Position numbers and translations under genes: made by a program
Notes under the pieces: generated by a model
Seen by the model: the letters and a program-made list of their open reading frames with translations, nothing else
What the model was told of the DNA's origin: nothing
Database searches by the model: none
Source: Acidiferrobacteraceae bacterium
GTDB lineage: Bacteria; Pseudomonadota; Gammaproteobacteria; Arenicellales; UBA868
Reading direction: 5' to 3'
NCBI GenBank assembly: GCA_002724185.1
Contig: PBOB01000047.1
Span: 1 to 36,425, forward strand
Length of the DNA stretch: 36,425 nt
Shown here: one piece after another, positions 1 to 9,823 of the stretch
Layout: the number at the start of each line of letters is the position of its first letter
Numbering within the stretch: the first letter of the stretch is position 1

Positions 1-1899
1 AAGACCATTTTGAGTGGAGCGCACATCTCTGAATCGGACTATGTTTCGATGTACCAGCAATCTATTGAACAGCCGGCAGAGTTTTGGGCGGAACAAGCAA
101 GGAAATATTTGTCCTGGTTTAGTGATTGGGATGAGATCATGTCCTGCAATTTTGACAATGGGCAAATTCGTTGGTTTGATGGAGCTACTATAAATGCCTC
201 ATATAATTGTCTAGACCGGCATTTACCCATTCGCGGAAACCAAATCGCGATAAATTGGGAAGGAGATAAGCCGGGAGACAGGCGAAAGATTACCTATTAT
301 ATGCTCCATGAAGAGGTTTGTCGGCTCGCTAATCTCTTGAAGGAACGCGGCGTTGAGAAGGGTGATCGCGTAGCGATCTATATGCCTATGATTCCTGAAG
401 CGATAGTATCCATGTTGGCCTGCGCCAGAATTGGCGCAATTCATTCAGTAATTTTTGGAGGATTTTCGCCAGACGCACTTAGAGACCGAATATTGGATTC
501 TGAATGCCATATCGTTATCACGGCTGATGAGGGTCCAAGAGGTGGTAAGTTGATTCCGCTAAAAGCGAATGTTGAAAGTGCGCTAGAAGGCTGCCCTGAT
601 GTTCATACAACGATCGTGGTCCAGAGAACCGGTGGGGATGTCCCAACTCACTCAACAAGAGATGTGGATTACCATAATGGGATTGCTAGCGTAGACAGTG
701 TGTGCTCTCCAGAAGCGCTAAATGCCGAGGATCCTTTATTTATTCTATATACCTCAGGATCAACCGGAAAACCAAAAGGCGTTGTTCACACTAACGGAGG
801 TTATCAGCTATATACAGCTATTACCCATCAATTAGTTTTCGATTACCACGATGAACAAGTCTATTGGTGCACGGCCGATATCGGCTGGGTTACTGGCCAC
901 TCCTATGTAGTATACGGGCCTCTCATTAATGGTGCTACAACGGTCCTTTTTGAGGGCGTGCCCAATTGGCCAGATCCCAGTAGGTTTTGGCAAATTATTG
1001 ATGAGTACTCTGTAAACATTTTTTATACAGCACCTACTGCAATACGGGCTCTCATGGCTGAAGGAGATCAGCATCTCAATGCCACGAGTCGCGAAAGTCT
1101 TCGAATTCTAGGCACAGTGGGTGAGCCAATAAATCCAGAGGCGTGGCAATGGTATTATCGACTAGTCGGTAAGGAGCGTTGCCCAGTAGTTGATACGTGG
1201 TGGCAAACTGAGACGGGCGGCATCTTAATTACACCGCTACCTGGAGCTACGCCGTTAAAGCCGGGATCGGCGACAAGGCCATTTTTTGGAGTTGAGCCAG
1301 CGTTGCTCGATGCTGACGGCAATGAACTGGAGGGTGAATCGTCCGGGAGCCTGGTTATCAAACATTCATGGCCTGGCCAAATGAGAACAGTTTATGGCGA
1401 TCATGATAGATTCTTAAAGACATATTTCTCTGACTATCCAGGTTATTATTTGACAGGTGACGGAGCACGCCGTGACGCGGATGGCTATTATTGGATTACC
1501 GGGCGTGTGGACGATGTAATAAATGTCTCGGGCCATCGCATGGGAACGGCTGAAGTTGAGAGCGCTCTCGTACTCCATAGTAGCATCGCAGAAGCAGCTG
1601 TAGTTGGGTTTCCTCATGATATAAAGGGCCAGGGGATATACGCCTATGTTACGCCTATGGTTGGTATAGAGGGATCGGAGCATTTGAGAGATGAGCTAGT
1701 GGCCCTAGTTAGAAAGGAAATTGGAGCGATAGCCACCCCAGATATTATTCAGTGGACACCAGGGTTGCCTAAGACTAGATCGGGCAAGATTATGCGCAGA
1801 ATCCTTAGGAAAATAGCAGCGAACGAGTTCGAAGACCTCGGAGATACCTCAACTTTGGCAGATCCAGCTGTGATCTTGAACTTGGTCGAAAACCGTTAG
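1..1899 (+). CDS. acs: Acetyl-CoA synthetase, 5' end cut by window edge
   Basis: AMP-forming acetate:CoA ligase; it turns acetate, ATP and CoA into acetyl-CoA through acetyl-AMP in the cytosol. The sequence shows the P-loop-like motif [11 protein letters not shown], the [10 protein letters not shown] acyl-adenylate motif, the hinge region [13 protein letters not shown] and the C-terminal PKTRSGK motif, whose Lys (593 counted from the TTG at 10) is the adenylation lysine and the usual acetylation target. About 629 residues are visible against about 650 in E. coli. The frame is open to base 1. A TTG at 10 could start it, but E. coli Acs has roughly 17 more residues before the MYQQS segment, so the true start probably lies upstream. 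It is followed by a 164-bp gap and the rpsF cluster, and is probably a separate transcription unit. Identity is certain; the start is not. Confidence 0.96.
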   Translation, partial: KTILSGAHISESDYVSMYQQSIEQPAEFWAEQARKYLSWFSDWDEIMSCNFDNGQIRWFDGATINASYNCLDRHLPIRGNQIAINWEGDKPGDRRKITYYMLHEEVCRLANLLKERGVEKGDRVAIYMPMIPEAIVSMLACARIGAIHSVIFGGFSPDALRDRILDSECHIVITADEGPRGGKLIPLKANVESALEGCPDVHTTIVVQRTGGDVPTHSTRDVDYHNGIASVDSVCSPEALNAEDPLFILYTSGSTGKPKGVVHTNGGYQLYTAITHQLVFDYHDEQVYWCTADIGWVTGHSYVVYGPLINGATTVLFEGVPNWPDPSRFWQIIDEYSVNIFYTAPTAIRALMAEGDQHLNATSRESLRILGTVGEPINPEAWQWYYRLVGKERCPVVDTWWQTETGGILITPLPGATPLKPGSATRPFFGVEPALLDADGNELEGESSGSLVIKHSWPGQMRTVYGDHDRFLKTYFSDYPGYYLTGDGARRDADGYYWITGRVDDVINVSGHRMGTAEVESALVLHSSIAEAAVVGFPHDIKGQGIYAYVTPMVGIEGSEHLRDELVALVRKEIGAIATPDIIQWTPGLPKTRSGKIMRRILRKIAANEFEDLGDTSTLADPAVILNLVENR

Positions 1900-1968
1900 T
1901 CGAAATCACACAGATCGGCAAGGAAGGGTTGTTGTTCCGCAATTTTGTCTTGTATTAACGGGAATTTC

Positions 1969-1997
1969 TTGATGTTTTAGAGTACATTGCTTAGGAT
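1969..1997 (+). promoter_or_regulatory. Candidate sigma70 promoter of rpsF operon
   Basis: TTGATG (1969-1974) and TAGGAT (1992-1997) are separated by exactly 17 bases and match the -35 and -10 consensus at 4/6 each. Transcription would begin near 2004, just before the folded rpsF leader, so the position makes sense. The match is only moderate and no experiment supports it. Confidence 0.35.
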
Positions 1998-2013
1998 ACT
2001 GCTTCTAATTTAA

Positions 2014-2057
2014 CTCCTTGCCGCACTGGAGCCTCAGGCGGCTTAACTCGAAAGGAG
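2014..2057 (+). promoter_or_regulatory. rpsF leader, S6:S18 autoregulatory RNA candidate
   Basis: The bases just before rpsF can fold so that the Shine-Dalgarno is sequestered. CTCCTT (2014-2019) is complementary to AAGGAG (2052-2057), the ribosome binding site of rpsF. Inside it, GCCGC (2020-2024) pairs with GCGGC (2038-2042), and CTG (2026-2028) pairs with CAG (2035-2037) around a GAGCCT loop, with A2025 bulged. Many bacteria carry an rpsF-leader motif with a conserved CCG element that the S6:S18 complex binds to repress its own operon. The location, the SD-containing stem and the CCG at 2021-2023 fit that family. Assignment to the family is inference; the base pairing is seen directly. Confidence 0.5.
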
Positions 2058-2063
2058 AGTTTA

Positions 2064-2591
2064 ATGCGTCATTATGAGATTGTTATTCTGGTTCATCCAG
2101 ACCAGAGCGAACACGTGCCTGCCATGATCGATCGCTACCGTAACTTAGTAGAGGGTAGTGGTGGAGCTATCCATCGATTGGAAGACTGGGGAAGACGTCA
2201 GCTAGCTTACATGATTGCAAAAGTTTACAAGGCCCATTATGTCCTGATGAACATCGAATGTGACGGAGAGGCTTTATCCGAGCTTAATAGGATGTTTAAG
2301 TTTAGTGATGCAGTGATACGGACTCTTGTAATTCGAAAAGATAATGCGGTTATGGCTGCGTCCCCACTAGCAAAAAGTCGAGAAGAGGAGCATAGTAATT
2401 CCACTAGTGATGGAGAGAGTCAGGTGCAGGCCGGTAATATCTCTGACAACAAATCAAACGAGAGCAACGCAGGAGCAAGTGCGGATACGGCAAACTCAAT
2501 TAACTCTGAAGATGTTAAGAGTTCTGATGGTGATACGACAGTAGTCGGCGACGATGCTTCTGAGAAAGTTGTCGACGAGGAGGCACCCTAA
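2064..2591 (+). CDS. rpsF: Ribosomal protein bS6 with long acidic tail
   Basis: Small-subunit protein that pairs with S18 on the platform of the 30S subunit. Residues 1-100 are a standard S6 fold (start [12 protein letters not shown]; conserved [11 protein letters not shown] at 41-51; ending near [10 protein letters not shown]). Residues from about 105 to 175 are an extra tail rich in Ser, Asn, Asp and Glu with no predicted fold. E. coli S6 is about 131-135 residues with only a short acidic end, so this tail is unusually long. The ATG has a strong AAGGAG at 2052-2057. The stop overlaps the rpsR start by one base (TAATG), with no priB between them. Probably autoregulated through the leader. 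Confidence 0.96.
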   Translation: MRHYEIVILVHPDQSEHVPAMIDRYRNLVEGSGGAIHRLEDWGRRQLAYMIAKVYKAHYVLMNIECDGEALSELNRMFKFSDAVIRTLVIRKDNAVMAASPLAKSREEEHSNSTSDGESQVQAGNISDNKSNESNAGASADTANSINSEDVKSSDGDTTVVGDDASEKVVDEEAP

Positions 2592-2818
2592 TGGCGGCTA
2601 GATTCAATAGGAAACGTAAGTATTGTAGATTCACAGCGCTTGGCGTTAGCGAGATTGATTACAAAGATATAGATACTTTGAAGGGTTATATAACTGAGAC
2701 TGGTAAGATAATCGCTAGTCGTAACACTGGGACTCGTGAAAAATACCAACGGCAGTTAGCGACAGCAATCAAGAGGGCTAGATTTTTAGCTTTGCTACCC
2801 TATACTGATCAGCATTGA
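2591..2818 (+). CDS. rpsR: Ribosomal protein bS18
   Basis: 30S platform protein that forms a heterodimer with S6. The 75-residue product has the family hallmarks: a basic [10 protein letters not shown] start, the [17 protein letters not shown] segment and the C-terminal [17 protein letters not shown]. Length equals that of E. coli S18. The start codon overlaps the rpsF stop by one base, and GAGGAGG just upstream, inside the rpsF tail, serves as ribosome binding site, so the two partners are translated in tight coupling. Confidence 0.98.
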   Translation: MAARFNRKRKYCRFTALGVSEIDYKDIDTLKGYITETGKIIASRNTGTREKYQRQLATAIKRARFLALLPYTDQH

Positions 2819-2827
2819 GACTACGCA

Positions 2828-3280
2828 ATGAATGTTATTCTGTTAGAAAAGATCCAAAATCTTGGTGGGCTTGGCGATCTCGTTAACGTTAAGTCGGGGT
2901 ATGCACGAAATTTTCTGATTCCTTATGGTAAGGCAGTCTGGGCTACAGACTCAGCACGCATAAAGGTGGAAGAACGACGACAGGAACTTGCTAAGTTAGA
3001 GGAGCAACGGCTAGATGTTGCTCGGGCGAAGGCCGACACATTGCCGGAGGAGATACGGGTTATACGAAAAGTAAGTGAGGAAGGTAAGCTTTATGGTTCG
3101 GTCTCAGCTTCCGACGTAGCTAGTGAGCTGCAAGAAAGGGGCATAGTTGTTGGTAGGGCAGAGATTAGCTTACCGCAAGGACCGATAAAGGAAGTAGGTG
3201 AGACCACCATCGATATTTTACTCCACCCGGAAATTCGAGTTGAGCTCCGAGTCACCGTAGAAGCGGAGCACTCTGAGTAG
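2828..3280 (+). CDS. rplI: Ribosomal protein bL9
   Basis: Large-subunit protein that binds 23S rRNA near the base of the L1 stalk and helps keep reading frame. The N-domain signature MNVILLEKIQNLGGLGDLV and the NFLIPYGKA motif are present. A charged connecting helix follows (about residues 42-75) and then the C-domain. The 150 residues match the usual length (E. coli 149). It lies 9 bp after rpsR, in the standard rpsF-rpsR-rplI order, and is surely cotranscribed. Only a weak Shine-Dalgarno is visible. Confidence 0.98.
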   Translation: MNVILLEKIQNLGGLGDLVNVKSGYARNFLIPYGKAVWATDSARIKVEERRQELAKLEEQRLDVARAKADTLPEEIRVIRKVSEEGKLYGSVSASDVASELQERGIVVGRAEISLPQGPIKEVGETTIDILLHPEIRVELRVTVEAEHSE

Positions 3281-3357
3281 CGGTCTGATCACTATCTGAC
3301 GTATATTTCCTTAGAGCGTTGGCGCAATTCCATATTGTATGCTCCCCTTGCTGGTCT

Positions 3358-3386
3358 TTGACGAAGCAAGAGTGACCATTGATAGT
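3358..3386 (+). promoter_or_regulatory. Candidate promoter upstream of dnaB
   Basis: TTGACG (3358-3363, 5/6 to the -35 consensus) and GATAGT (3381-3386, 4/6 to the -10 consensus) are spaced by 17 bases in the 197-bp gap between rplI and dnaB. This would give dnaB its own start about 85 bases before its GTG. Consensus matching only; no terminator is seen after rplI, so dnaB may also be read from the ribosomal operon. Confidence 0.35.
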
Positions 3387-3477
3387 CTGTAATTACAATT
3401 GGGATAGACATAAAATTACATTGCATACACTATTATCCAAGAGATCGACATAGGTCAGCTAGCCGATAAAAGCAAAA

Positions 3478-4863
3478 GTGCCTGAAACAAGAACAGCGAA
3501 AATTACAGATGGTAACGCAAAGCTACCACCGCAAGCCTTAGAGGCTGAACAGTCTGTTTTAGGGGCTTTGCTACTAGATAGCGACCGTTGGGATGAAGTT
3601 GCTGAGATAGTCTCACCTGACGACTTTTACTCATTTGCGCACCGACAGATCTTTGCTGCGATACGTGTATTACATGACGGCAATCAACCCGTTGATGTGG
3701 TAACTGCATCTGAATTGCTTGAGAGACAGGGGCATCTTGGTGATGTTGGCGGCCTCACATACCTAGGTGAACTTGCGAATAATACTCCCGCAACAACAAA
3801 TATTAAAGCCTATGCGAGTATTGTGCATGAGCGATCTGTGTTGCGCCGTTTAATCATCGCCACAAATCAGATCGCTCAAAAATCTTATGCGCCGGAGGGT
3901 GCTGACGCGGGAGAGATATTAGATTATGCCGAGCAGTTAGTATTTCAAATTGCCGAGCATGACAGAAGACTCATTGATGGGTTTAGGCCTATCCAAGGTT
4001 TGCTTGCTGGTGCAATCGATAGAATTGAAGAGCTCTATGAAGCGGGTTCAGCTATAACGGGGGTATCTACAGGATTTTCGGATCTTGATAATATGACATC
4101 GGGTCTTCAATCTTCTGATTTGATCGTGATAGCAGGCCGACCATCAATGGGCAAGACAAGCTTAGCAATGAATATGGCAGAGAGTGCAATACTAGAATCT
4201 AAATTACCGACGGCAGTGTTCAGTATGGAAATGCCTGGACAGCAATTAGCTATGCGTATGTTATCATCCTTAGGAAGAATAAACGCACATCGCGTTAGGA
4301 CAGGCAAACTAACAGAGGACGATTGGCCTCGCTTGACATCAGCTGTTGGATTGCTAAATGAGGTCCCACTTTTTATTGATGATACAGCAGCGTTGACTCC
4401 GCTGGAGGTTAGAGCACGTACTAGACGTTTAATGAGAGAACATGGACGCCTCGGGCTGGTTATCATCGATTACCTGCAACTGATGCAATCTTCAGCAGAA
4501 TCAGCAGAAAACCGTGCTGTGGAAGTCGCAAATATCACTCGTTCACTAAAATTTCTTGCTAAAGAATTAGAGGTTCCTGTGGTAGTTTTATCACAGTTGA
4601 ATAGAGGTTTAGAGCAACGACCTAACAAGCGGCCTGTAATGTCAGATCTAAGAGAGTCTGGCGCAATTGAGCAGGATGCTGACCTTATCCTATTCATCTA
4701 CAGAGATGAGGTCTACAACGAGGATAGTCCAGAAAAAGGCACTGCAGAAGTCATTATTGGCAAGCAGAGAAACGGGCCTACTGGTACTGTGCGTTTGACA
4801 TTTTTGGGAGAATTCACGAGATTTGAGAATTATGCCTCTCAAAAGACAAGTCAAGAGTTCTGA
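3478..4863 (+). CDS. dnaB: Replicative DNA helicase DnaB
   Basis: Hexameric 5'-3' helicase that unwinds the fork and recruits primase. The N-terminal DnaB domain starts at the LPPQALEAEQSVLGALL motif (residues 16-32). The RecA-like motor has Walker A GRPSMGKT (220-227), the SMEMP motif and a Walker B-like VIIDYLQLM. The SDLRESGAIEQDAD segment and a C-terminal end typical of the family are also present. Length 461 against 471 in E. coli. The start is GTG with no clear Shine-Dalgarno; there is no intein or frame break. It follows rplI as in most gammaproteobacteria, but alr, often found between dnaB and radA, is absent. Confidence 0.97.
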   Translation: MPETRTAKITDGNAKLPPQALEAEQSVLGALLLDSDRWDEVAEIVSPDDFYSFAHRQIFAAIRVLHDGNQPVDVVTASELLERQGHLGDVGGLTYLGELANNTPATTNIKAYASIVHERSVLRRLIIATNQIAQKSYAPEGADAGEILDYAEQLVFQIAEHDRRLIDGFRPIQGLLAGAIDRIEELYEAGSAITGVSTGFSDLDNMTSGLQSSDLIVIAGRPSMGKTSLAMNMAESAILESKLPTAVFSMEMPGQQLAMRMLSSLGRINAHRVRTGKLTEDDWPRLTSAVGLLNEVPLFIDDTAALTPLEVRARTRRLMREHGRLGLVIIDYLQLMQSSAESAENRAVEVANITRSLKFLAKELEVPVVVLSQLNRGLEQRPNKRPVMSDLRESGAIEQDADLILFIYRDEVYNEDSPEKGTAEVIIGKQRNGPTGTVRLTFLGEFTRFENYASQKTSQEF

Positions 4864-4928
4864 CTAAACTAAGGACCTGCCTTTAGAGTGTCAATCGGAA
4901 CTGTAATGAACACTAAGCAACAGTAGCC

Positions 4929-6293
4929 GTGGATGTGCAACGCGGTAAAGTGTCATTTCGATGCAGCGAGTGTTTATCTGTTTCGTTGCAGTGGAGCGGT
5001 CAGTGTAGTAGCTGTTCGGCATGGAATTCACTTTCAGAGGTAGTGGAAACTCGCCATCAGGCTGCAATATTTTCTCCAAAGGGTGGCCCTTCCGGAATAA
5101 GTAAGATTTGTGATATTTCACATGAAAACATACAAAGGCGGCAGACTGGTATTTCTGAGTTAGACCGGGTGTTAGGTGGTGGTCTTGTCTTAGGCTCTGT
5201 TATTTTATTGAGTGGAGATCCGGGCATTGGTAAGTCAACGCTAGCTCTGCAGTTAGCCGCAAAGCAGCATGAAGAGATAGATACTTTGTATGTAACGGGG
5301 GAGGAGTCTTCACAACAGTTGGTATTACGTGCTAAGAGGTTAGGAATTAGTAATTTGCCGATAGATGTTCTTGCCGGCAATAGCCTGCAGTCAATTCTGG
5401 AGCATATATCAGAATATAAGCTTGTAGTAATTGATTCCATTCAGGCATTATCAAGCGGAAATCTAACCTCGTTACCTGGCTCTGTTGCTCAAGTGCGCGA
5501 ATCAGCAGAAGCAATACTTCGGTATGCAAAAAATAGCGAATGCTGTGTATTAATGATAGGCCATGTTACCAAAGAGGGCACTCTAGCGGGCCCAAAGTTG
5601 CTTGAGCACATGGTTGATACCGTTCTTTACTTTGAAGGCGATGATGCCAGCCGGTTAAGAATGATACGTTCGTATAAGAATCGATTTGGCAACGTGAACG
5701 AAGTTGGTGTTTTCGCGATGACAGGGAGCGGTTTACAAGAGGTAGGTAACCCCTCTGAGATGTTCTTGTCTAGGCGAGTTTCTGATGTTCCAGGAAGTGT
5801 CGTGCTCGCTACTCATCAAGGCACCAGGCCTTTGTTGGTAGAAGTCCAGGCATTATTAGATGCCAGCTCATTAGGCAATCCGCGGCGTTTGTGTGTAGGG
5901 CTCGATGCGCAGCGGTTAATGATGCTGCTTGCAGTGTTAAATCGACAAAGTGATGTATTAGTTGGTGCATACGATATTTTTGTTAACGTTGTGGGCGGCA
6001 TACGTATTGTCGATAGCGGCGCTGATGTTGCCTTGTTGGCTGCGATAATATCAAGTGTGCTTGATAAGCCGTTTCCTAGAGACGTGGTTTGCTTTGGTGA
6101 AATTGGACTGGGGGGCGAAATTAGGCCTGTCCAAAGAGGGGAAGACAGAATTAGAGAGGCGTCTAAACTTGGATATGAGCGAGTGCTCGTGCCAAAAGAC
6201 AACTATACCGCGCTAGAGACTATAGAGGCGCAGATTATTGATATTGTTAGTGTTAGTGAGTTAGTTCAGTGGGTGGAACAAAATCCATCCTAG
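4929..6293 (+). CDS. radA: DNA repair protein RadA
   Basis: RecA-like ATPase of the DnaB/Sms type that drives branch migration of recombination intermediates. A zinc finger is visible at Cys12, Cys15, Cys26 and Cys29 (CSEC and CSSC). Then come Walker [10 protein letters not shown] (96-104), the RadA-specific KNRFG motif (250-254) and a Lon-protease-like C-terminal domain. The 454 residues match the family length. The GTG start lies 65 bp after dnaB and lacks an obvious Shine-Dalgarno; a slightly different start is possible. Its TAG stop overlaps the stop codon of convergent dapD in the sequence CTAG. Confidence 0.96.
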   Translation: MDVQRGKVSFRCSECLSVSLQWSGQCSSCSAWNSLSEVVETRHQAAIFSPKGGPSGISKICDISHENIQRRQTGISELDRVLGGGLVLGSVILLSGDPGIGKSTLALQLAAKQHEEIDTLYVTGEESSQQLVLRAKRLGISNLPIDVLAGNSLQSILEHISEYKLVVIDSIQALSSGNLTSLPGSVAQVRESAEAILRYAKNSECCVLMIGHVTKEGTLAGPKLLEHMVDTVLYFEGDDASRLRMIRSYKNRFGNVNEVGVFAMTGSGLQEVGNPSEMFLSRRVSDVPGSVVLATHQGTRPLLVEVQALLDASSLGNPRRLCVGLDAQRLMMLLAVLNRQSDVLVGAYDIFVNVVGGIRIVDSGADVALLAAIISSVLDKPFPRDVVCFGEIGLGGEIRPVQRGEDRIREASKLGYERVLVPKDNYTALETIEAQIIDIVSVSELVQWVEQNPS

Positions 6294-7108
6294 ATATCAC
6301 GAAGTAGCTCATTTATTCCTACTTTTGCACGTGTTTTGTCGTCGACTTGCTTAACAATTACAGCGCAGTACAGGCTGTGACTCCCATCATCGGCAGGTAT
6401 TGACCCTGAAACAACGACTGAGCCCGGTGGTACGTAACCATATGTGATTTCATTTGTTTGACGGTTGAGTATCCGAGTGCTTTGGCCTATGTAAACACCC
6501 ATTGAGATAACAGAATCGCGGGCTACAACAACTCCTTCTACGATTTCACTTCTAGCCCCAATGAAACAATTATCTTCAATTATCGTTGGGCTTGCTTGCA
6601 GTGGTTCCAAGACGCCTCCGATGCCAACGCCTCCTGAGAGATGTACATTTGAACCAATTTGCGCACAAGATCCAACGGTTGCCCATGTGTCAACCATTGT
6701 ATTGTCTCCGACCCACGCTCCTATGTTGACATAACTAGGCATTAGTACCGCGTTCGGAGATATATGGGCTCCTTTTCTAACCATTGCGGGTGGGACAACA
6801 CGTACTTTGCTCTTAGCAAAATCGTTATAGTCATATTCATCAAATTTGCCTGGTACCTTGTCAAAATAGCGTGTTCCACCGCCCGTAAGAACTTTGTTCT
6901 CTGATAAAACAAAAGAAAGCAATACAGCTTTCTTTAACCATTCATTCACTTTCCAACCGTTAGTGGTGGGTTCTGCGACGCGCGCCTTACCTTGATCAAG
7001 AAGATCGATTGCTTCATTCACAGCTTCAATAACTTCAGTAGTGGCAAATTCGCTCCCTTGCCGCTGTGCAGAGAATGCATCATCAATCACCGTTCTAATG
7101 TTTTCCAT
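6290..7108 (-). CDS. dapD: Tetrahydrodipicolinate N-succinyltransferase
   Basis: Transfers succinyl from succinyl-CoA to tetrahydrodipicolinate in the DAP/lysine pathway, which feeds peptidoglycan and protein synthesis. The 272 residues (E. coli 274) show an N-terminal helical part, the [29 protein letters not shown] entry into a left-handed beta helix (the run is abbreviated here to its key residues RVVPP and [11 protein letters not shown]), hexapeptide repeats such as [19 protein letters not shown], and a short C-terminal domain. The ATG at 7108 has a GGAG about 8 bases upstream. It is last in a map-glnD-dapD operon, 63 bp after glnD. Confidence 0.97.
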   Translation of the reverse strand: MENIRTVIDDAFSAQRQGSEFATTEVIEAVNEAIDLLDQGKARVAEPTTNGWKVNEWLKKAVLLSFVLSENKVLTGGGTRYFDKVPGKFDEYDYNDFAKSKVRVVPPAMVRKGAHISPNAVLMPSYVNIGAWVGDNTMVDTWATVGSCAQIGSNVHLSGGVGIGGVLEPLQASPTIIEDNCFIGARSEIVEGVVVARDSVISMGVYIGQSTRILNRQTNEITYGYVPPGSVVVSGSIPADDGSHSLYCAVIVKQVDDKTRAKVGINELLRDI

Positions 7109-7171
7109 GTCTTTGCTCCATAATTTGTGCCTAAACAGCTACCGAATTCAACGTGCGTGCCATCTATACAT

Positions 7172-9823
7172 TCATGATAATGCCTTACGTATTTCACGTG
7201 CTAAGCGCTCCCGTTGAGCCTTCGATTTAATTTCTCCACCATTTAATTGTTGAATGAGGAAAACATCCTCTACTTTTTCGCCAAAGGTTGTAACTCGAGC
7301 AGTCACAAGTCTTACTTTACAGTTAATCAACACATTTGCAACTTGATGTAATAGTCCGGGGCGATCTTGAGCTGTGAGTTCCATGATTGTGCTACCGCGC
7401 TCAGGCGCGCTTCTAAAATCAACCAGAGTTTTGATGGGAAAATGTTTTATTTTATGAGCCAGGCGCTGCGGGGTAGTAGAGCTCGCAAGGCTTGGGTTCA
7501 ACAATTGTGATCGAATTCGAGCGCTGCAGGATAGTAACTCCTTTTCATCCAGGCTTGTATTAGAGTTTTGTAAAACGACAAATATCATTAGTACAAGACC
7601 AGAGGATATCATATGAACCCGTGCATCAATAATATTCATTCCTTCGTTGTCAAAACCTTTCGTTACATACGATAGAAGCTCATCAGAGCGTGGTGAACAA
7701 ATTAGGAATTGGGCCGTCTTTGATTCTGCTTGTAGGCGTCCCGAAACTAAAGGCAAATCTGTAATAGGTGTCGAGAGAAGGATTTGCGTATGCCATGCGA
7801 TAATTTCAGGCCGATATCTCAGAAAATAATCAGCAGCTAGAGTATCCCAATAACGATTAGCAGCTTTTATTGCGTCAGGATCATTGGGCAAGAGGCTTGC
7901 AGTTTCTAATCGGGCATCTTTCACTCTGTCTCGTAAGTCTATCGGCTCATCCACTCCTCTTTGCAGAGCGTGCGAGGTGGCTAAATAAAGGTCCATTAAG
8001 AGCTGTCCTTTCCAATCGTTCCAGACGTAGGGGCTTGTGCCCCGCATGTCTGAAACTGTTAACAAATAAAGGTTATCGAGACGCTCCTGATTGCCCACGT
8101 TTCTAGCAAAATTTGTAATTACATCAGGATCTGATATGTCTTGCCTCTGTGCAACCCAGGACATCAAGAGATGTTGTCGTACGAGCCATGCAACGAATTT
8201 CGAATCATAGTCACTAAGATCATGCAGTCTACAGAAGCTATATGCTTCCTTTTCGCCTAATTTCGAATGATCTCCTCCTCGTCCTTTGGCAATATCGTGA
8301 AATAGTGCAGCTATGAATAACCGATGACGCTTGAATATCGATTGCATAATTGAGCTTGGGAATGGTAGCTCATGACTATATTGTGGGATTTCAAGTCGTC
8401 TCAGATTCCGCACTACGAAGAGCAAATGAGCGTCTACGGTAAAGAAGTGAAAAAGATCATGTTGCATTTGTCCGACTATTCGGCCAAATACCGGGATATA
8501 TGCTCCAAGGATTCCGTAGTCATTCATTCTTCTAAGTGACTGCAGTTGCCCGGATGGAGAACGCAGCATCTCCATGAATAGACTACGACATCGGATGTCC
8601 TTTCGAAAGCTAGCATCCACTAGGCTTCTGCTGGACCAGATTTGTCGGATCGTGCTAGCTTGAATTCCAGTTAATTCTGGTCTCTGCTGGAGTAGCGTAA
8701 AAATTTCAAGCAATGCAAAGGGTTGTTGGTCAAATATTTTGCTATTTCTTGTGCCAATTAGGCCGTTTATAGAGCAAAATCGCCGATTAATATTAACAGT
8801 AATTTTCTTGTTATATGACAATATTTCCTGATGAAAATACTGCAGTAGCAGGTCATTTAGAAATCGGAGGCTTTTTACGGTGCGATAATAGCGCTTCATA
8901 AACTTTTCGATTGCTAAACTATGGACATCATCCTGATAGCCAAATTCAAGAGCAATTTCTTTTTGGTAATTAAAAAGAAGTCTATCTTCACATCGCCGAG
9001 AGATGAAATGGAGAGCGTTACGAACACGCCATAGAAAGTTCCTTCCGCGTACTAGCATTCTGCATTCATGCTCTGAAAGAAAGTTATGTTCTACTAGAGC
9101 GCGAAGGTCCCTGCTTCCGAAATGACGTTGCGCTATCCAGGAAATAGTTTGGATGTCTCTCAAGCCCCCAGGACCCTCCTTTAGATGCGGCTCTAGATTG
9201 TAGGCGGTGTCATTGTAATGATGGTGTCGTTGGATTTGCTCATCCCGCTTAGCTGTGAAGTATTTGCGGACTGGCCAGAGTTCAGTTGGTCCAATTCGTT
9301 TTTGGAGCACATTTGAGATCTCTGTGTTACCGCAGAGAAATCGCGCTTCCATCATATTTGTTAATACTGTTACATCTAATTTTGCTTGACTAACACACTC
9401 TGTTAACGTCCGAACACTGTGCCCAACCTGAAGGCCAATATCCCAAAGAAACCTGATAAACTGCTCACTGAATTCTTGCTCAACGGCATTTGCACTTGTG
9501 CGGTATACGATAAGTAGATCTATATCTGAATAGGGTTGGAGTTCGCAACGGCCATAGCCTCCAACGGCGAGCAGGGCTGATCGTTTATATGGCAAATTCC
9601 GTGTAGCGAGTAAAGTCCACGCTCTAGTGACCAGCCTATCCGTAACCCACGAATTGGCAATCAATATTTCATGTGAAGATAGACCAGCTTTGTGGTAAAG
9701 CTGAAGCTCTGCCCTTGCATTTTCTATTGCGGAGCGAAAGCAGGCTAAGTGATTATCATTGTTGGATAATTTATCCTCAAAATCATTGAGGTTCAGCAGT
9801 CGCTTACGTGAGACTCGCGTCAT
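7172..9823 (-). CDS. glnD: Bifunctional PII uridylyltransferase/uridylyl-removing enzyme
   Basis: Primary glutamine sensor that adds UMP to PII proteins when glutamine is low and removes it when high. The nucleotidyltransferase domain has GGYGR (88-92) and the metal-binding pair Asp100 and Asp102 (SDIDLLIV). The HD hydrolase domain has His466 region FTVDAH and the HD pair at 509-510 (FHDIAKGRGGDHS). Two ACT domains follow, beginning near 707 and 810 (ELTAQDRPGLLHQ). Length 883 against 890 in E. coli, with all catalytic motifs intact. Its ATG overlaps the map stop in ATGA (9820-9823), so it is translationally coupled to map. No glnB is in the window. Confidence 0.97.
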   Translation of the reverse strand: MTRVSRKRLLNLNDFEDKLSNNDNHLACFRSAIENARAELQLYHKAGLSSHEILIANSWVTDRLVTRAWTLLATRNLPYKRSALLAVGGYGRCELQPYSDIDLLIVYRTSANAVEQEFSEQFIRFLWDIGLQVGHSVRTLTECVSQAKLDVTVLTNMMEARFLCGNTEISNVLQKRIGPTELWPVRKYFTAKRDEQIQRHHHYNDTAYNLEPHLKEGPGGLRDIQTISWIAQRHFGSRDLRALVEHNFLSEHECRMLVRGRNFLWRVRNALHFISRRCEDRLLFNYQKEIALEFGYQDDVHSLAIEKFMKRYYRTVKSLRFLNDLLLQYFHQEILSYNKKITVNINRRFCSINGLIGTRNSKIFDQQPFALLEIFTLLQQRPELTGIQASTIRQIWSSRSLVDASFRKDIRCRSLFMEMLRSPSGQLQSLRRMNDYGILGAYIPVFGRIVGQMQHDLFHFFTVDAHLLFVVRNLRRLEIPQYSHELPFPSSIMQSIFKRHRLFIAALFHDIAKGRGGDHSKLGEKEAYSFCRLHDLSDYDSKFVAWLVRQHLLMSWVAQRQDISDPDVITNFARNVGNQERLDNLYLLTVSDMRGTSPYVWNDWKGQLLMDLYLATSHALQRGVDEPIDLRDRVKDARLETASLLPNDPDAIKAANRYWDTLAADYFLRYRPEIIAWHTQILLSTPITDLPLVSGRLQAESKTAQFLICSPRSDELLSYVTKGFDNEGMNIIDARVHMISSGLVLMIFVVLQNSNTSLDEKELLSCSARIRSQLLNPSLASSTTPQRLAHKIKHFPIKTLVDFRSAPERGSTIMELTAQDRPGLLHQVANVLINCKVRLVTARVTTFGEKVEDVFLIQQLNGGEIKSKAQRERLAREIRKALS

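Noticed and set aside
4871..4883. AAGG/CCTT hairpin after dnaB as terminator
   Set aside because: The stem is only 4 bp and no T-run follows.
7870..8106. 78-codon plus-strand frame inside glnD
   Set aside because: It lies wholly in the antisense of a well conserved glnD and has no recognisable domain.
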